This document shows positions 21,701 to 33,556 of a stretch of 64,000 bases of DNA, piece by piece. The position numbers and the translations under genes were made by a program. The stretch is taken from assembly GCA_037176725.1 (NCBI GenBank), contig JAZBRS010000075.1, forward strand, positions 71,364,001 through 71,428,000, in the 5' to 3' direction. This DNA is from Posidonia oceanica (Eukaryota > Streptophyta > Magnoliopsida > Alismatales > Posidoniaceae). Within the stretch, counting starts at the first letter, position 1; every line of letters begins with the position of its first letter. The notes below the pieces were generated by a model, which saw nothing but the letters and a program-made list of their open reading frames with translations, searched no databases and was not told the DNA's origin.

Positions 21701-24665
21701 AAACCTATTCTAAAGGCCGGGGAAGCAAGAGAAGAGGAAGAGGAGGCTAAGGGAAGGAAGATTTACCATTGTGCGTGTCTGAGATGTCCTCCCGACGTCG
21801 GTGGCTTCAGCAGTCGCCGGTGGAGGCCGTCCGGTTGCTGCGGGCGTCGTCTGTCGCTCGCAAAGGTTGGAGTGGCTTCAGAACGTCTCTCCGGAGCTTC
21901 CCAAGTGGTCAAACGGAAGCTTCGCAGCTCAGGTGGTGATTCGGGTGGTTTGGGTTCACAGGTGACAGCCGGAGGCCGGGGGAGGTGTCTGCTGCTCGTC
22001 GGCTTGGATGGAGTGTTCTGGGAGATTGCTGGAGGTGCGGGGAGTGATTCTGGGTGCTTGGATTGCAGTTCTGGAGGCTGCGGAGAGGATTTAGGAATTG
22101 GTCGGATTTTTGGTCAGCGGTTGATGCAGGTGTTTGTAATGGAGTTTGCAGTCTGAGGTGAACGGTTGGGTTCAAGGTAGGGGGCTCTGGAAAGGTGGTG
22201 GTTCGGGGATTGTTTGGGTGGATTTTGGGAGGCAATGGCGGACTGTGGTGAGGAGAATTATGTAATGGGTTGCACTGGGTTGCAGGTGGCTTTAGGTGGT
22301 GTTTCAGAGGGTGATTAGGTGGTGATATGGTGAGGAATTGTGCTGGGAAATGGCTGGGTTTTGGGTGAACTTTGGGGGAGGAATTGGGAGAAGGTTGAAG
22401 GCTTTGACGGGGCTTGGTTCGCTGGATAAGAAAGAGGATAATCTGCTGAACTTAAAGAAGAAAAAAAAGGATGTTTCTGGTGTGGGAATGCTCTAGGATT
22501 CAGGCCCTTCTCCGGGATGCCAAGGACTCTCGAACTCTACTCTCACTGCCCTCTTCTTTCTAGAATTGGAAGGATGAAGAGAAAGGAGAACGGTCTCTCA
22601 GGTGGAGGAAGTTGTAATGGAAATGTTTTTTTCTGGCTTGCTAACTGCTGGCTCTCTCTCTGATTGCCTCTCTTGCTCGCTCTCTCTGCCAACTGAAGGT
22701 CGACTCTCCTGGATTGAAGGAAGGACGGAGACTTATATGAGGAGGAGCTGCCGGTACGCGCGCTGGAAATTCGAAATCAACGGCGTCGCACTGCAGCTGA
22801 AAGGGGATGGATGCCGGCGAGACGACGGGCATTGAATGCCTCCCGGAATCGGCGTTGAGACAGAAGAGAGGCGGCGAGCTGCTGTAGACCGAAGTGACGG
22901 AGGCTTGAATTTAAATCGAAGGAGGGAAGACTGTTGGCAGCAGCTCGCGGGAAGGAAAAGCCGGTGGAAACGTTGAAGAAGAAGAAGGAAGAAGAAGGAG
23001 AGAGCGGGCCGGACTGCTGCGGGCCGAGAAAGAAAAAAAAAAAAAAGAAAAAAAGAAAAAAGAAGAAACGGGCCGGATTGAGCCCAGTAAGGAGAGAAAG
23101 AAAGAAAGCAAGAAAGAAGGAAGAAAGAAAGAGAGGGTAGAATGGGGAAATAAAATAGGTAAAAATAAACTAAAAATAAGTAAAAATATTAGAAGAGTTG
23201 TGCTGTAGATTAGGATTTTAATTAAGATTTTTAATGACTTCTTTTGGTTAATTAGTGTGGTTTGAATGGGTTTTGGGCTTGATTAGGGTTTTAGGGTTTT
23301 AGTTTTGCCTTTAATTAGTTTTCACTTGATTAAATGTTTGTTAAACCTTTTTTAAATTATTTTAAAAAATTGTGTTTCCCTTGTTGGACACTTAGGATAT
23401 TGATTAGGATTTTTTAGGATTTATTTTCCCATTAACCAGGATGTTTTTTAGATTTTTAAGTTGTAGTCTTGTTAAGGTTTTTCTTTCTTAAGTCTTTTAA
23501 ATTATGTCTTGATTTTTTGTTTATTGATTTTTCTTGAAGTTTTTGGTTGGATTTTTCTGGTTTGATAGGGTGTTTTTTAGGTCTTTCAGATGTGTTTTTC
23601 TTTTCTTTTTTAGTTAAGTTTTTTACTTGTTTTTCTTATGTTTATTAGGTTAAGTCTTTTGCCTTCCTTAATTACTTGTTTTAGTATTTGATTTTTTAAT
23701 TCTTCTTTTTGGGTTTGTTTTTTAATTCCTCTGATGGGTTTTTACCTTTGGTGGGTTTTGATATTATTTTAGCTTTTTCCTTGATTTTTCAGCATTTTCT
23801 TTTGATTTTTTTTGCATTTTTTAGTTTGCATGCTTGGTTTTCTTTTTAGCTTGCTTAAGTTAAGTTTAAGTTGTTAATTGCTTGTTTAACATTTTTTAAT
23901 TGTTTTTCTTAGTGTACTGATTTGTTTGTTTTATGTTTTGAGATTTTACAGATTTTTATGGGTTTTTGTGGATTTTTGCAGAAGGGAGAAAAGGAAAAGA
24001 GAAGGAGGAAAGAAATGGAAAAAGAGGGAGATAAAAGGAAAAAGGATAGATTGGAGGAAAACGATTTTTAAAAAATTCAGAAAAAGTGTTAAAAATAAAG
24101 TAAAAATAGGGATAAGATAGAGGAAGGATAGAAGCACAGAGGGGGCCCACAGCCAGACCAGAAAAAGGATAAGAAGGGGATGAAAAGAGAGGTGATAATC
24201 AGGAGAGAGAGAGGAGAGAGAAAATGATAATCCCGGAGAGAGAAAAGGATAATTTGGGTGAAAGAGGGTCCTAATGGTCTTGGAATGGGGTAAAAGTTGG
24301 TGAGCGGGTAGTCTAGGGTTTGAAGTGTTGGGTCTAAGGTTTTGGTTTGATTTTAAGGAGGTTTTGGAGGGGTTTCAAGGTGTAGGAGAAGGGTAGTTTC
24401 ACCTAGGTTTTCTAGGGTTTTTGGGAATGGGTTAGGCTTGGAAATTCCTAGGTTTTTGGGTAGGTTCGTTGAGTGGGTAGTGGTGGGTTTTCCTATGGAT
24501 TTTGGTTTGGTTTTGAGGTTGGGAAGGGGGGTAAGGGTTTAGGTCAAAATGGGCTGTTTTTGAAGGGTAGAGAGGAGGATTAGGGTTAGGGTTTGGTTGA
24601 GGTTTGATCCAGCAATCACCAGGAGGGCTCCAAGGGTCCAGGCCTGCCAAGATGGGGTGTCAACA
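18732..24665 (-). mobile_element. Solo LTR B (5934 bp) with TSD GCATC
   Basis: On the minus strand it begins TGTTGACACCCC (at 24665) and ends ...GATCGCTACA (at 18732). GCATC precedes it (18727-18731) and follows it (24666-24670). No PBS, gag or pol lies between the termini, so it is a solo LTR, the usual product of recombination between the two LTRs of one element. It shows the same internal order as A's LTR on the opposite strand: CpG-rich part about 21320-21720, 30-33-bp repeats about 19380-19565, conserved block about 19011-19115, PBS-like word 18849-18859. It splits A's accessory ORF, so it is younger than A. ORFs inside it, including a 252-codon one over the CpG-rich part, are not supported as genes. 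Confidence 0.92.
22732..22738 (-). promoter_or_regulatory. Possible TATA box in solo LTR B
   Basis: On the minus strand the sequence reads CATATAAGTCTCC, about 1.9 kb into the LTR, at the edge of a GC-richer untranslated-like segment. Position and sequence suit a pol II promoter, but no start site can be proven. Confidence 0.4.
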
Positions 24666-25054
24666 GCATCATTCCATCTGCAGCTGAGCCTTTCACTATT
24701 TTCTTCGACACCCGCGATGTGCGACATGTGGTGCTGCCCGGATTCACCGGAGGCGTGGAGTATCATCCCATCCGGGTCATGCGGCAGTTCGGCCTCCAGC
24801 AGGGCGCCTTCATAGACAGCACCGCCCCTAGACTTCTCCAGACATATCCATTCGGCTCAACATCTGCTACAACTAAGCTGGCTGATCTTATGCAGCACGG
24901 AGTGCGGTCTACTGACTTAGCATCTGCACAAGGCTCGGGATGCACTCCTGAGTATCTAACGGAGGTACAAGCATTCTGGCCCATCAGTGAGATACCTCCT
25001 GCCGCTCCCCAATTCCCTGACTCCAGAAAGGCAAAGAAAGCACGGACCGACTAG
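24666..25054 (+). pseudogene. Accessory ORF of A, C-terminal part
   Basis: This is the continuation of the accessory ORF after solo LTR B. With one TSD copy removed, the frame before and after the insertion agrees. Readable parts are 'EPFTIFFDTRDVRHVVLPGF', 'YHPIRVMRQFGLQQGAF', 'QTYPFGSTSATTKLADLMQH' and a basic end (RKAKKARTD) that could be a nuclear localisation signal, comparable to the basic tail of the ORF at 1-648. The stop is at 25052-25054. Confidence 0.7.
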
Positions 25055-25550
25055 AGCATCTATGTAGCTATCTGCCTGTTTTGTCTTATGCTGTATCTTT
25101 TGGCCTGCCACAGGTATGTAATCAAGTTCTATCAATACAAAGGCGTTCTGAGCCACCTATTTGCATTCCAAATCTGCTTCAAGTACATGCATGCATCGCA
25201 TCAATCATATCTGCAGGGCCCCTGGCCAGACTTGCTGCCAAACACCGCAGGAAAGTCCTCCTCAATCAATCCAAGTGCTGACCCATGCCATCCAAACAAG
25301 CAAAGCCGTCGAGCACCGTCATCTGGATCTTCTTCAGCGGGATGGTACCCCAAACTACTCGTCTGGCAAACACATCAGTTTTGTCTTCACCCCCTGCTTT
25401 TGATGCCAAGGACGCACTCGCCAACCCCTGGCATCATCCTGATACCAGGGGCATATTTTGATCGCCTCTTGGTATCATTCCCCCTCTCTTTCCCCCGTGA
25501 TATTCCTGGTATCTTGGGATGATCCGCTCTCGCAAAACCTGTTCATTTGT
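25055..25550 (+). other. Non-coding spacer before the hairpin arrays, element A
   Basis: No coding signal is supported. 'GGTACCCCAAACTACTCGT' (about 25345) and 'GATACCAGGGGCAT' (about 25440) also occur in D at about 52981 and 53099, so the part just before the arrays is conserved between A and D. Confidence 0.5.
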
Positions 25551-25966
25551 CGGCTGATAAGTCCAATATCTTATCACCCATTCATTTGCCGGCCGATAAG
25601 TCTGATATCTTATCATCCATTCTTTTGCCGGCCGATAAGTCCGATATCTTATCATCCATTCTTTTGCCGGCCAATAAGTTCGATATCTTATCACCCATTC
25701 TTTTGTCGGTCGATAAGTCCGATATCTTATCACCCATTCATTTGCTGGCCGATAAGTCCGATATCTTATCATCTCATTCTTTTGTCGGCTGATAAGTCCG
25801 ATATCTTATCATCTCATTCTTTTGCCGGTCGATAAGTCCGATATCTTATCATCCTCTCTTTGCCGGTCGATAGGTCCGATATCTTATCATCTATTCTTTT
25901 GCCGGTCGATAAGTCCGATATCTTATCATCCTCTCTTTGCCGGCCGATAAGTCCGATATCTTATCA
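25551..25966 (+). repeat. Hairpin tandem array 1 of element A (about 39-bp unit, 11 copies)
   Basis: Each unit contains GATAAGTCCGATATCTTATC, an inverted repeat with arms GATAAG and CTTATC, followed by a pyrimidine-rich spacer ending TTTTGCCGG. Copies are near identical. Tandem repeats just upstream of the 3' LTR are typical of Tat/Ogre elements. Confidence 0.9.
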
Positions 25967-26012
25967 CTCAATCAATCACTCAATCAATCAATCAATCAAT
26001 CAATCACCCCTC
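25967..26012 (+). repeat. AATC microsatellite
   Basis: A short run of CAATCAAT-type tetranucleotide repeats separates the two hairpin arrays. Confidence 0.8.
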
Positions 26013-26016
26013 TTTC

Positions 26017-26434
26017 CAGTTGATAGGACCGTAAACTATCATCTCTGGCTGATATCCAAAACTATCGTGGGCATTTGCGTTATACGGCTGATAACCAGTA
26101 ACTATCACTCATGGATTGTGCTTCTGGTTGATAGGACCGTAAACTATCCCTTCCGGTTGATAGGCCCGTAAACTATCGCTTCCGGTTGATAGGCCCGTAA
26201 ACTATCGCTTTCGGCTGATACCCGAAACTATCCTGCATAATCATGTTTTACGGCTGATACCCAGTAACTATCACTCACAACTGCACCCTCTGGTTGATAG
26301 GACTGTAAACTATCGCCTCCGGTTGATAGGACCGTAAACTATCGCTTCCGGTTGATAGGACCGTAAACTATCGCTTCCGGTTGATAGGACCGTAAACTAT
26401 CACCCTCCGGCCGATAAGTCCGATATCTTATCAC
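26017..26434 (+). repeat. Hairpin tandem array 2 of element A (about 28-bp unit)
   Basis: About fourteen units of the type GATAGGACCGTAAACTATC, with arms GATAG and CTATC, plus variants GATAcccgaaaCTATC and GATAaccagtaaCTATC. The last unit reverts to the array 1 type. The arms differ from array 1, but the hairpin form is kept. Confidence 0.88.
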
Positions 26435-26917
26435 CTTCTTCACGCGACTTTGTTCCAGGAAGACAAAGTTCCGCATCCCCCCGTGACAGGAGAGTTTGCC
26501 CCTCTCCATTCGCGCTTCTTTTTTTGCTTGCTTGCTCCCCCAGGCGGGCACAGGCTATCTTTTTTCTTCTCGCCTTGTTGCACAAGTTTGGACTAGCTGC
26601 CAAGTTTTGCGCTACATCGCGGTTTCTTTTAGCATTCTTTTCGCATCCATTCTGCACTTCTTTTTTTAGCATTGCATGCAAATCTAACATCATTAGCATC
26701 ATTTGTACTGCATCAGCATTCTCATCTGTACTAACTTTTGCACTAACATCTGCATTGCATCAGCATTAGCATGCATTGCATACATTGCATCCCATCCATC
26801 TGCACCTGCATTTTGCATTGCGGCAACGAGCTACGACGTTCGGTGCATCCACCAAATAAGTAACTCACACCAATAGCAAACTTCTGCTCCTGTCAATCAG
26901 ATGGAGTGTCTTGTCAA
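26435..26917 (+). other. Non-coding 3' end of element A interior
   Basis: It contains many GCATTGCATC-type words (about 26640-26820) and 'TTCGGTGCATCCAC' (about 26840), the latter shared with D at about 59163. No gene was seen. Confidence 0.5.
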
Positions 26918-26962
26918 CCCTGAGCAGTGGCCTCGCTTCGCTTAACCTCGCTCAGGGAGGGG
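26918..26962 (+). promoter_or_regulatory. Polypurine tract of A with overlapping hairpin
   Basis: AGGGAGGGG (26954-26962) lies four bases before the 3' LTR and is the plus-strand primer. CCCTGAGC (26918-26925) is the exact reverse complement of GCTCAGGG (26950-26957), which runs into the tract. D has the same arrangement at 59243-59287. Confidence 0.8.
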
Positions 26963-26966
26963 CATC

Positions 26967-29900
26967 TATTGACACCCCATTTTGACAGGCTGAGTCAATG
27001 GAAATCTTCTAGTAGCTTCGGAACCCAAATCTAGGTCCAAACCTACACCTTTCTCTTCATCTTTCTCTAAAAATAAAACCCAAACCTAACCTTGAATCAC
27101 ACCCATTTCCCAAACCCAAAAACTACCCAAAAACCATAGGAAAACTCACCCTTCCTAACTTAGAAAACCCACCAAAAAGCCCTTAAAATTTCAAACCAAA
27201 ATCACTCCCAAAAACCCTAGAAAACCTAGGTAAAACTACCCTTTCTTCTACACCTCAAAACCCTTCCAAAACCTTCCAAAATCCAACTCCAAACCCTAGG
27301 TCCAACACTAGAGACCCTAGGCCACACACTCACCAAATTTCACCTCTTTTCCAAACCTCTAACCCCTTCATTTCTCTAAATTATCCTTTTCTCTCTCCTA
27401 AATTATTCTTTTCTCTCTCCTCTCTCTCTCCTTCTTATTCTCCTTCTTTTCACTCCCTTCTCTCTCCTTTCCTTGCCTGGCAGTGGACCCACCTTGTGCA
27501 TCTCTCTCTTCTGTATTTTATTTGTATTTTTATTTTATTTTAAGCTTATCCCTTGATTTTCTAATATTTATTTTTCTCCCCTTCCTCTCTTTCTTCTTTC
27601 CTCCTCCATTTCTTCCTACTCTTCTTCCTTTTCTTTTTCTTTTCCTTTCTTCCATTAAATCTTTAAAAATCTTTAAAAACTCTAATTAAAAAAGGAAAAC
27701 AAAAGAAGAAATCAAAACCCTAAAAAGAAATGATTAAAAAACTTAAACAAACAATTAAAAACAAAAACCTAACTAAATCCAACTAAAAAAGGAAACTAAG
27801 AATGCAATCTAAAAAATACAAAACAAATAAAAAGAAAATGCTATTTAGAAACAAACAAAAACAAAATATAATCAAAACAAACCAAAAGCAAGAACCCTAT
27901 TAAAAATAATCAAAAACAAATCCTAAAAAGAAGAAAACAGTTAAAAACACTAAGACAAGTAATTAAGAAAAAACTTAACTTAACAAATCTAAAAGAAACA
28001 ATTAGAAAACTTTAAGACAATTTAATTAAAAATAAAAAGGAAAAAACTTAACAAGGAAAACCTAACTAAAAAATAATTAAAAAACTTAACAAACATTTAA
28101 AACAAAATCGAAAAAACAAATTAAAGAAAACCCTAAAAAATTAAATCAAAGACTAAAACTCTTTCTAAACCTAGTTAATTTAAAAACAATCTTTAAAAAC
28201 CTAATTAAAAATCCTAACTTAAAAACAACCACTTTAAATTGTTTTCAAAACTTTTCATCTTTTTATTCTATTTCTATTTTAATTTTCTTCTTTTTTCTTC
28301 CCTTCCTTCCCCTTCTTTCTTTCTTCTTCCTTTCCTTTTTATTTCTTTTTCGCTTTAGTTCCGGCCCAACTGCTCTTCCCCTCCTTCCTTCTTTCTTTCT
28401 TTTTTTTCCACAGGCAGAAGGCCCGGCCCAGTCCGCTGCCTTCCTCCTCCTTCTCCACCCTTCCCTCCTTCTTCCTCTTCCTCCTTCTTCAGCTTTTTTC
28501 TTCTTTCTTCCCTCGAGCTGCACAGGACTCCCCCCGTTTGAAATCAAATTCTTCCCTCTCCATCAAATCAGCGACAGCTCGCCTCCACTCTCTCTTCTCT
28601 CAGCGGCTTGTCCGGAGGCACTTATTGCCCGTCTCCTTGCCAGCCGCCTCTCACTTCAGCTCCAGTGATTCTCGTGCCGGTGGAATTCAAACCGCAGTGC
28701 GCCAGCTCCGTTCCAGCCTTGATAAAACCAGCTCCAATCCCTCTCCTTCACCACCTTCGTCACCCTGAGAGAGAGAGCACCCAAAGAGCGTGAATCCCAG
28801 CCAATTCCACTCCTTTCTCCTCCTCTGAATTCAGCAGATCTCCTCCTCCACTTCCCCTGCAATCCAGACCTTCACAGCCCTCCAATCCACTCAAAATTCA
28901 TCCCCCAAACTCCACCATCTTCCAGCAATACATGCCCTCCATTCCACAACCAAACCAACCCAGAATCCACCCCTCATCCACCTGAAACCAAAACAGAACC
29001 CAACATCACCTCCTCCAAATTTTCCAACACCACAGACCCACAAATCTCCCCAAACTCCTCCCAGAACATCACCAGAATCCCAGCTTCCAACCCACGCAAG
29101 CTTCCCCTCTAACTCTCACCGCAGCACCAACCCCGCACTACAAACAGCTAGCCCCTCTTATGATAAAAAATCCACCCAACTACAATCTTCCAACCCAGCA
29201 CTCCTCAGACCAACCTAAGCATTCCTACACCATCACCCAGCCTCCAGAAGTTCACCGGCGGCCTCCACTTGAACTAGAGAGCAGCAGACATCCACCCCCA
29301 CCTCCGGCAGTCAGCAATGCACCCAAAAACCGCTTTCTCTCCCATCGACTTTGAAGCCATCGACGACGCTTCCAGCAGCTTGACGACCTTCGTCGGTCTC
29401 TGCAGAAGCCACCCATGTCGGGGGGACACTCCGGACAGCAAACCAGGTACTTCCTTCCACCAGTAGCTTAGTTCTCCCTTTCTCTCGCTTTTCCACCCCT
29501 CAGAAAGGGGTTTCACTCCTTCTCGCGCCGGGTCAGCACCGCCGCTGACCCGTCTTCTCCGACGAGCTCAGAGCTCGCCTCGTCGCTCCGGTTTGCAGAA
29601 AGCCCCGTCGACCTTCGTCTGAGCTCCGCGAAGCCTCCTAGAGTGCAGCCCTGCCTCTAGAATCCTCTGGCGTCGCTCTAGTCGTTCGGTCGGCTCCCTC
29701 CTGTCCTGCAGACCTCCGCCGCCCTCTCCGGTCCGCTCCAGGCCACACCACGGCCCGCCGACGTCACTCCAGCCTCCGTGCTGCTCCGGCGAAGGTTCCC
29801 AGCGGCTCAGTGCCTCTCCAGCAGCCTTCTTCCTCCTCTCCGGACACTGGTAGCATTTTGCTATAGTGCCTGGTTTTTCTTCATTTCACTGTGCTCTTAT

Positions 29901-32578
29901 TTTTGTTTAGCATGCTTATTTTGCCATAAATTGCATTTCTGGCTTGCGTTTTTATTTATTTGCTTTCCAGTCCTGCCATCGTTTAAGAATCATTTAAATC
30001 TGAATTAAAATCATATGGAATTGCATGAAAAACTTAAAGTTCTATTTATTTGCTTGTTAATCCAACTGCTGTATATTTCTTTAGTTTTCTTTTAGTTTAA
30101 GTCCAGCATGTTTTTTTTTACTCATAGGTCCTCTGTTGTTATAGTTTTTAGTTTTTTCTTTAGTTCCAGTCCAGCTTTTTATTTTATTTGCATGTTAGTC
30201 CAGCTCCAGTTCAATTTAAGTTTCTGTCATTTAATTTCCAGTCCTATTATATATTTTATTTACATAATGGTCCTGCTGTAGTTCAAATTTAGTTTCTGTT
30301 CTATATTTTCTAGTCCAGTAACTTTTTATTTTTGCATTTTAGTCCTGTGGTTGATAAATCTCATTTAATCTTCTATTTTTTCCTTATTAACTTGCATTTT
30401 AGTCCTGATCTTTATTTTATTTGCCATTTAGTCCTCTGATCTGTTGTTAAATCATTTAATTTCTATCTTTTCCTTACTGCATTGCGTTTTTATCCCATAT
30501 TTTCTGATTTTTGCATTCCAGTCCTTCATTTGCTTGCACAGCATCTTTTTTTCTACATTTTACCTTATAAAATTGCATTTTAGCCCCTGCATGTTTCGAA
30601 ATTACACATAGGTCCTCTACATGTTTACAGAACTTATTTAAAGGCATATTTTTTCATATAAAATTGCATTTTAGCCCCTGCATGTTTCAAAATTGCATGT
30701 AAGTCCTCTGCATGTTTATAAAATTCATTTAAATGCATGTTTTACCTTATTAAATTGCATTTCAAACCCTGCATTTTATTTTAATTGCATCCAGACCCTC
30801 AACTTTTCAAACATTTTGCATATAAGCCCCTAACATTTCAAAATCTTTGCATTTAGGTCCTTAACTTTTTCAAAAATTTGCATTTAGGTCCTTAAGTTTT
30901 CTGAAACATCATTCTTAGGTCCTTTTCTGCATTTTTGCATGCATTGCACCTATGCATCATTGCATTTAGCATCTTTGCACACACCTAAGCACTCCTAGCT
31001 CCCATGTACGTGGGAGGACCTGTTTTGCACTCCCCTAGGACTTCTTTTACACTTAGATCCATTCTTCTCCCCTGTTCTTTGCCTTTTGCCTTGAAGCCTG
31101 CATATCTTCTGATCGGGCCATTGGATCTTCACAACCAAGCTACCTAGACGATCCCGGTGGACCGCACTTCATTGCAGACCAAGCACTTCTCAGATCAGGC
31201 TTCAGATCTCCAAGGTAAGTCCTCCTGAACTCCTGCACAGCATTTCTGCACATCATTTGCATTGCATGTATTGTTTTTGCCTTGCGTTTTCTCGAGCATG
31301 TAAATTAGGACTCTCTCTTCTTGCTTATCAACTCTATCTCCCCTTTTCGCGTACTCTCAGTGTTTTGGGTCGAATTTCCCCTAGATAAACTACTAATTGC
31401 AATTTTCTTCCCCCTTTTCCACGATCTGATTGCACCACGAGCTTTTGGCAGCGTGCGAGACACATCGTGGGACGGATTAGTGGGAAACAGTCACAGAACA
31501 GTGGTGATCCCTCCACTTGCTTTCTTCCCCTTTGTAGGTCTTCACACCTACATTGTGTGGCCCATAAACGGTGTTGGTTCTCAAACTCACACTGTTTGCC
31601 TCCCCTTTGCTTCTCTTGCTCTTCCTCTTTGCATCTGCATCTATATGGCTTTATCGATAGTTTATTTTGCTTGCTTTGGCACCGTTTTACGTGCCCACTT
31701 CGCTTTTGGCACCATTGCGCGTGTTGGCTTTGTTTTCGCACCGTTTCGCGTGCCTGCTTTTTTCTTGCACCGTTTTGCGTGCTTGATTTGTTTTTGCACC
31801 GTTTTGCGTGCCTGCATTTTTTTTGCACCGTTTTGCGTACCGACTTCCTTTTCTCGCACCGTTTTGCGTGTTTAACGCTGTTTTCTCTTGCATGTCGCTT
31901 GCATTGTCTGCTTTTACCGATGTTTTATTTTATCACCTGCATTTGCGTATAGGGCAGTGATGCTTACCGCCTGGAGTTCTCACGGACCAGGGTTCGCCCG
32001 GTACGGAACACAGACAACGTTGCTGAGCGCTTAGATTGCACGTTTAATTCCTTGCATTGCATTCCATCACTTAGAGCACACCTATGAGCATCTATTTAGG
32101 CATTCATGGCACTTAGGCATTCAAAGTCTGCATTTCCCTACGTTTGCGAGCGTAAGCCTAGAAAGACCAATTCTCAGGTGTGTCGGGGGTGCCTAACACC
32201 TTCCCCGCGCGTAACAGGAGTCCTTGCCCAGTCTTTTGGCCCGCAATGATCATATTGCCCTTATCCTAGGCATGAGTCATATCATTTGCTTTCATTTGCA
32301 TCCCTTTTCTCTTGCATTGCATTGCTTTACATCCCTTGCTTGGTTTTGCGTGTTTATTCACGCATTTCCCCGATTTTCCTTGTCTCCCGACTTAATAGAT
32401 ACGGTGGCGACTCTGAATTGTCTTATCTTCTTCTTTTCTTTCCTTTTTTCCCTATTTTAAGTGTTTTCGAGTCAAGTCTTCCTTCTCGGACATAGCCGTT
32501 AATAGTGAACCTGATTCTGATCAGTGCACGCGAGCTTTGGCAGTGTGTTTGGATGATCTAAACACCGGGATTACTACA
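26967..32578 (+). repeat. 3' LTR of element A
   Basis: It starts TATTGACACCCC (TG changed to TA) and ends ATTACTACA. It is collinear with the 5' LTR throughout. Between about 31081 and 31220 and the matching stretch of the 5' LTR I count four differences, all transitions. It lacks 63 bp present at about 3061-3123 of the 5' LTR. The 30-bp repeats are at 31673-31872, the conserved block at about 32152-32262 and the PBS-like word at 32405-32415. Confidence 0.93.
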
Positions 32579-32583
32579 CATTG
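32579..32583. repeat. Target-site duplication of element A, right copy (CATTG)
   Basis: Matches 654-658; sequence of element C resumes after it. Confidence 0.9.
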
Positions 32584-32759
32584 TAATTTTTATTTTTAGG
32601 GACCTTGTGTCTTTTCAAAGGAATTAATATATATATTTCATTTTTCATCCATGTTCATGTGTTTTGGATTGTTCTGAGTTTAGAAATACTCCCTGGTGGC
32701 TTTGATATTTCACCAAGGGCCCTCTGTCCAAAATCTGCAATTTAAGTCATAGTTAAAAC

Positions 32760-32815
32760 GTAAGACGCTCAAACTGGCACTTATAACGTAAGACGTAGAA
32801 AATCAGGCGTCCAAC
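32760..32815. repeat. Twin-hairpin cassette C1
   Basis: Arms GTAAGACGC, ACTTATAAC, GTAAGACGT, GCGTCCAAC with spacers of 10, 0 and 10. Confidence 0.85.
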
Positions 32816-32830
32816 ATCCCTCTGTTGATC

Positions 32831-32885
32831 GTTATATGCTTCAGATAACGCGTCCAACATTGGACGCTGATTTTGCCCGTTTAAC
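32831..32885. repeat. Twin-hairpin cassette C2
   Basis: Arms GTTATATGC, GCGTCCAAC, ATTGGACGC and a degenerate CCGTTTAAC, with spacers of 10, 0 and about 9. Confidence 0.75.
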
Positions 32886-33339
32886 GCCCCTGAACTGTTT
32901 TCCTGTATTACCTTAGCAAATTTGTTAGTTCATCTAGGGGTATGATTGCCCCTAATCCAAAGTGACTTCTGCAAGCTCAGAAACATCCTTAACTTTGCGA
33001 AATCAACCTGGTCACAAAACACTTGGTAACAACCTATATACAATGCATACTTTAAGCAAACCTAATGCTATGAATGGGAAAGAAGTCTTGATGCAATGGA
33101 GAAACTTAGGTTTTGAATAACAAGTATTGGCCTCAGCTTTGTTGTCTAAAGATGATATGCCAAACGAGGGACTGTCTCTTCTTGAGATCCCAGTCTTAGC
33201 TCGTAGGCGAATACCAAGCGACCGTCCTGAATAGGAGGGGTCGAGTACGACGCAGAGTCGTAAAATGTCCTAGATTTCGCATCACTAGCCTTTACTTGTT
33301 ATCAGTTTCATGAGATGATGTTGGTTGGGTAAATTTTAT

Positions 33340-33556
33340 CCTTTTCACTATTTTCGGATTTTTTATTTTATCATTTTTTTGGATTTTTGACTTTATCATT
33401 TTTTGGATTTTTGACTTTATCATTTTGTTGGATTTTTGACTTTATCATTTTTTGGATTTTTTTTATTTTTGATTTTTTTTGATTTTATCATTCTTTTGAT
33501 TTTATCATTTTTTTTTATTTTTGACTTTATATTTTTTTGGAATTTTGATTTTATGG
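33340..33556. repeat. T-rich tandem repeat (about 25 bp)
   Basis: Degenerate copies of GGATTTTTGACTTTATCATTTT. Low complexity; small ORFs here are not supported. Confidence 0.75.

Larger units (their letters stand above)
659..32578 (+). mobile_element. Element A: full-length Tat/Ogre-type Ty3/gypsy retrotransposon, both LTRs present, coding region dead
   Basis: Two long LTRs (5688 and 5612 bp, TG...CA, TA at the left end of the second) flank PBS, gag, protease, reverse transcriptase, RNase H, archaeal-type RNase H, integrase, an accessory ORF, hairpin tandem repeats and a polypurine tract, all on the plus strand. The 5-bp TSD is CATTG. Solo LTR B accounts for 5.9 kb of the interior, so the inserted element was about 26 kb, in the size range known for Ogre-type elements. 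Every gag-pol domain carries stops or frameshifts, so the copy is non-autonomous now. The LTRs differ by scattered mostly transition changes and a 63-bp deletion, so the insertion is not brand new. Confidence 0.93.

Noticed and set aside
21398..22156. 252-codon plus-strand ORF in solo LTR B
   Set aside because: It runs antisense through a CpG-rich LTR segment with no recognisable domain and no counterpart in the A, F or G LTRs.
25551..26434. CRISPR-like appearance of regularly spaced partially palindromic repeats
   Set aside because: Spacers are themselves repeats, there are no cas genes, and the context is a plant retrotransposon. They are tandem repeats of Tat elements.
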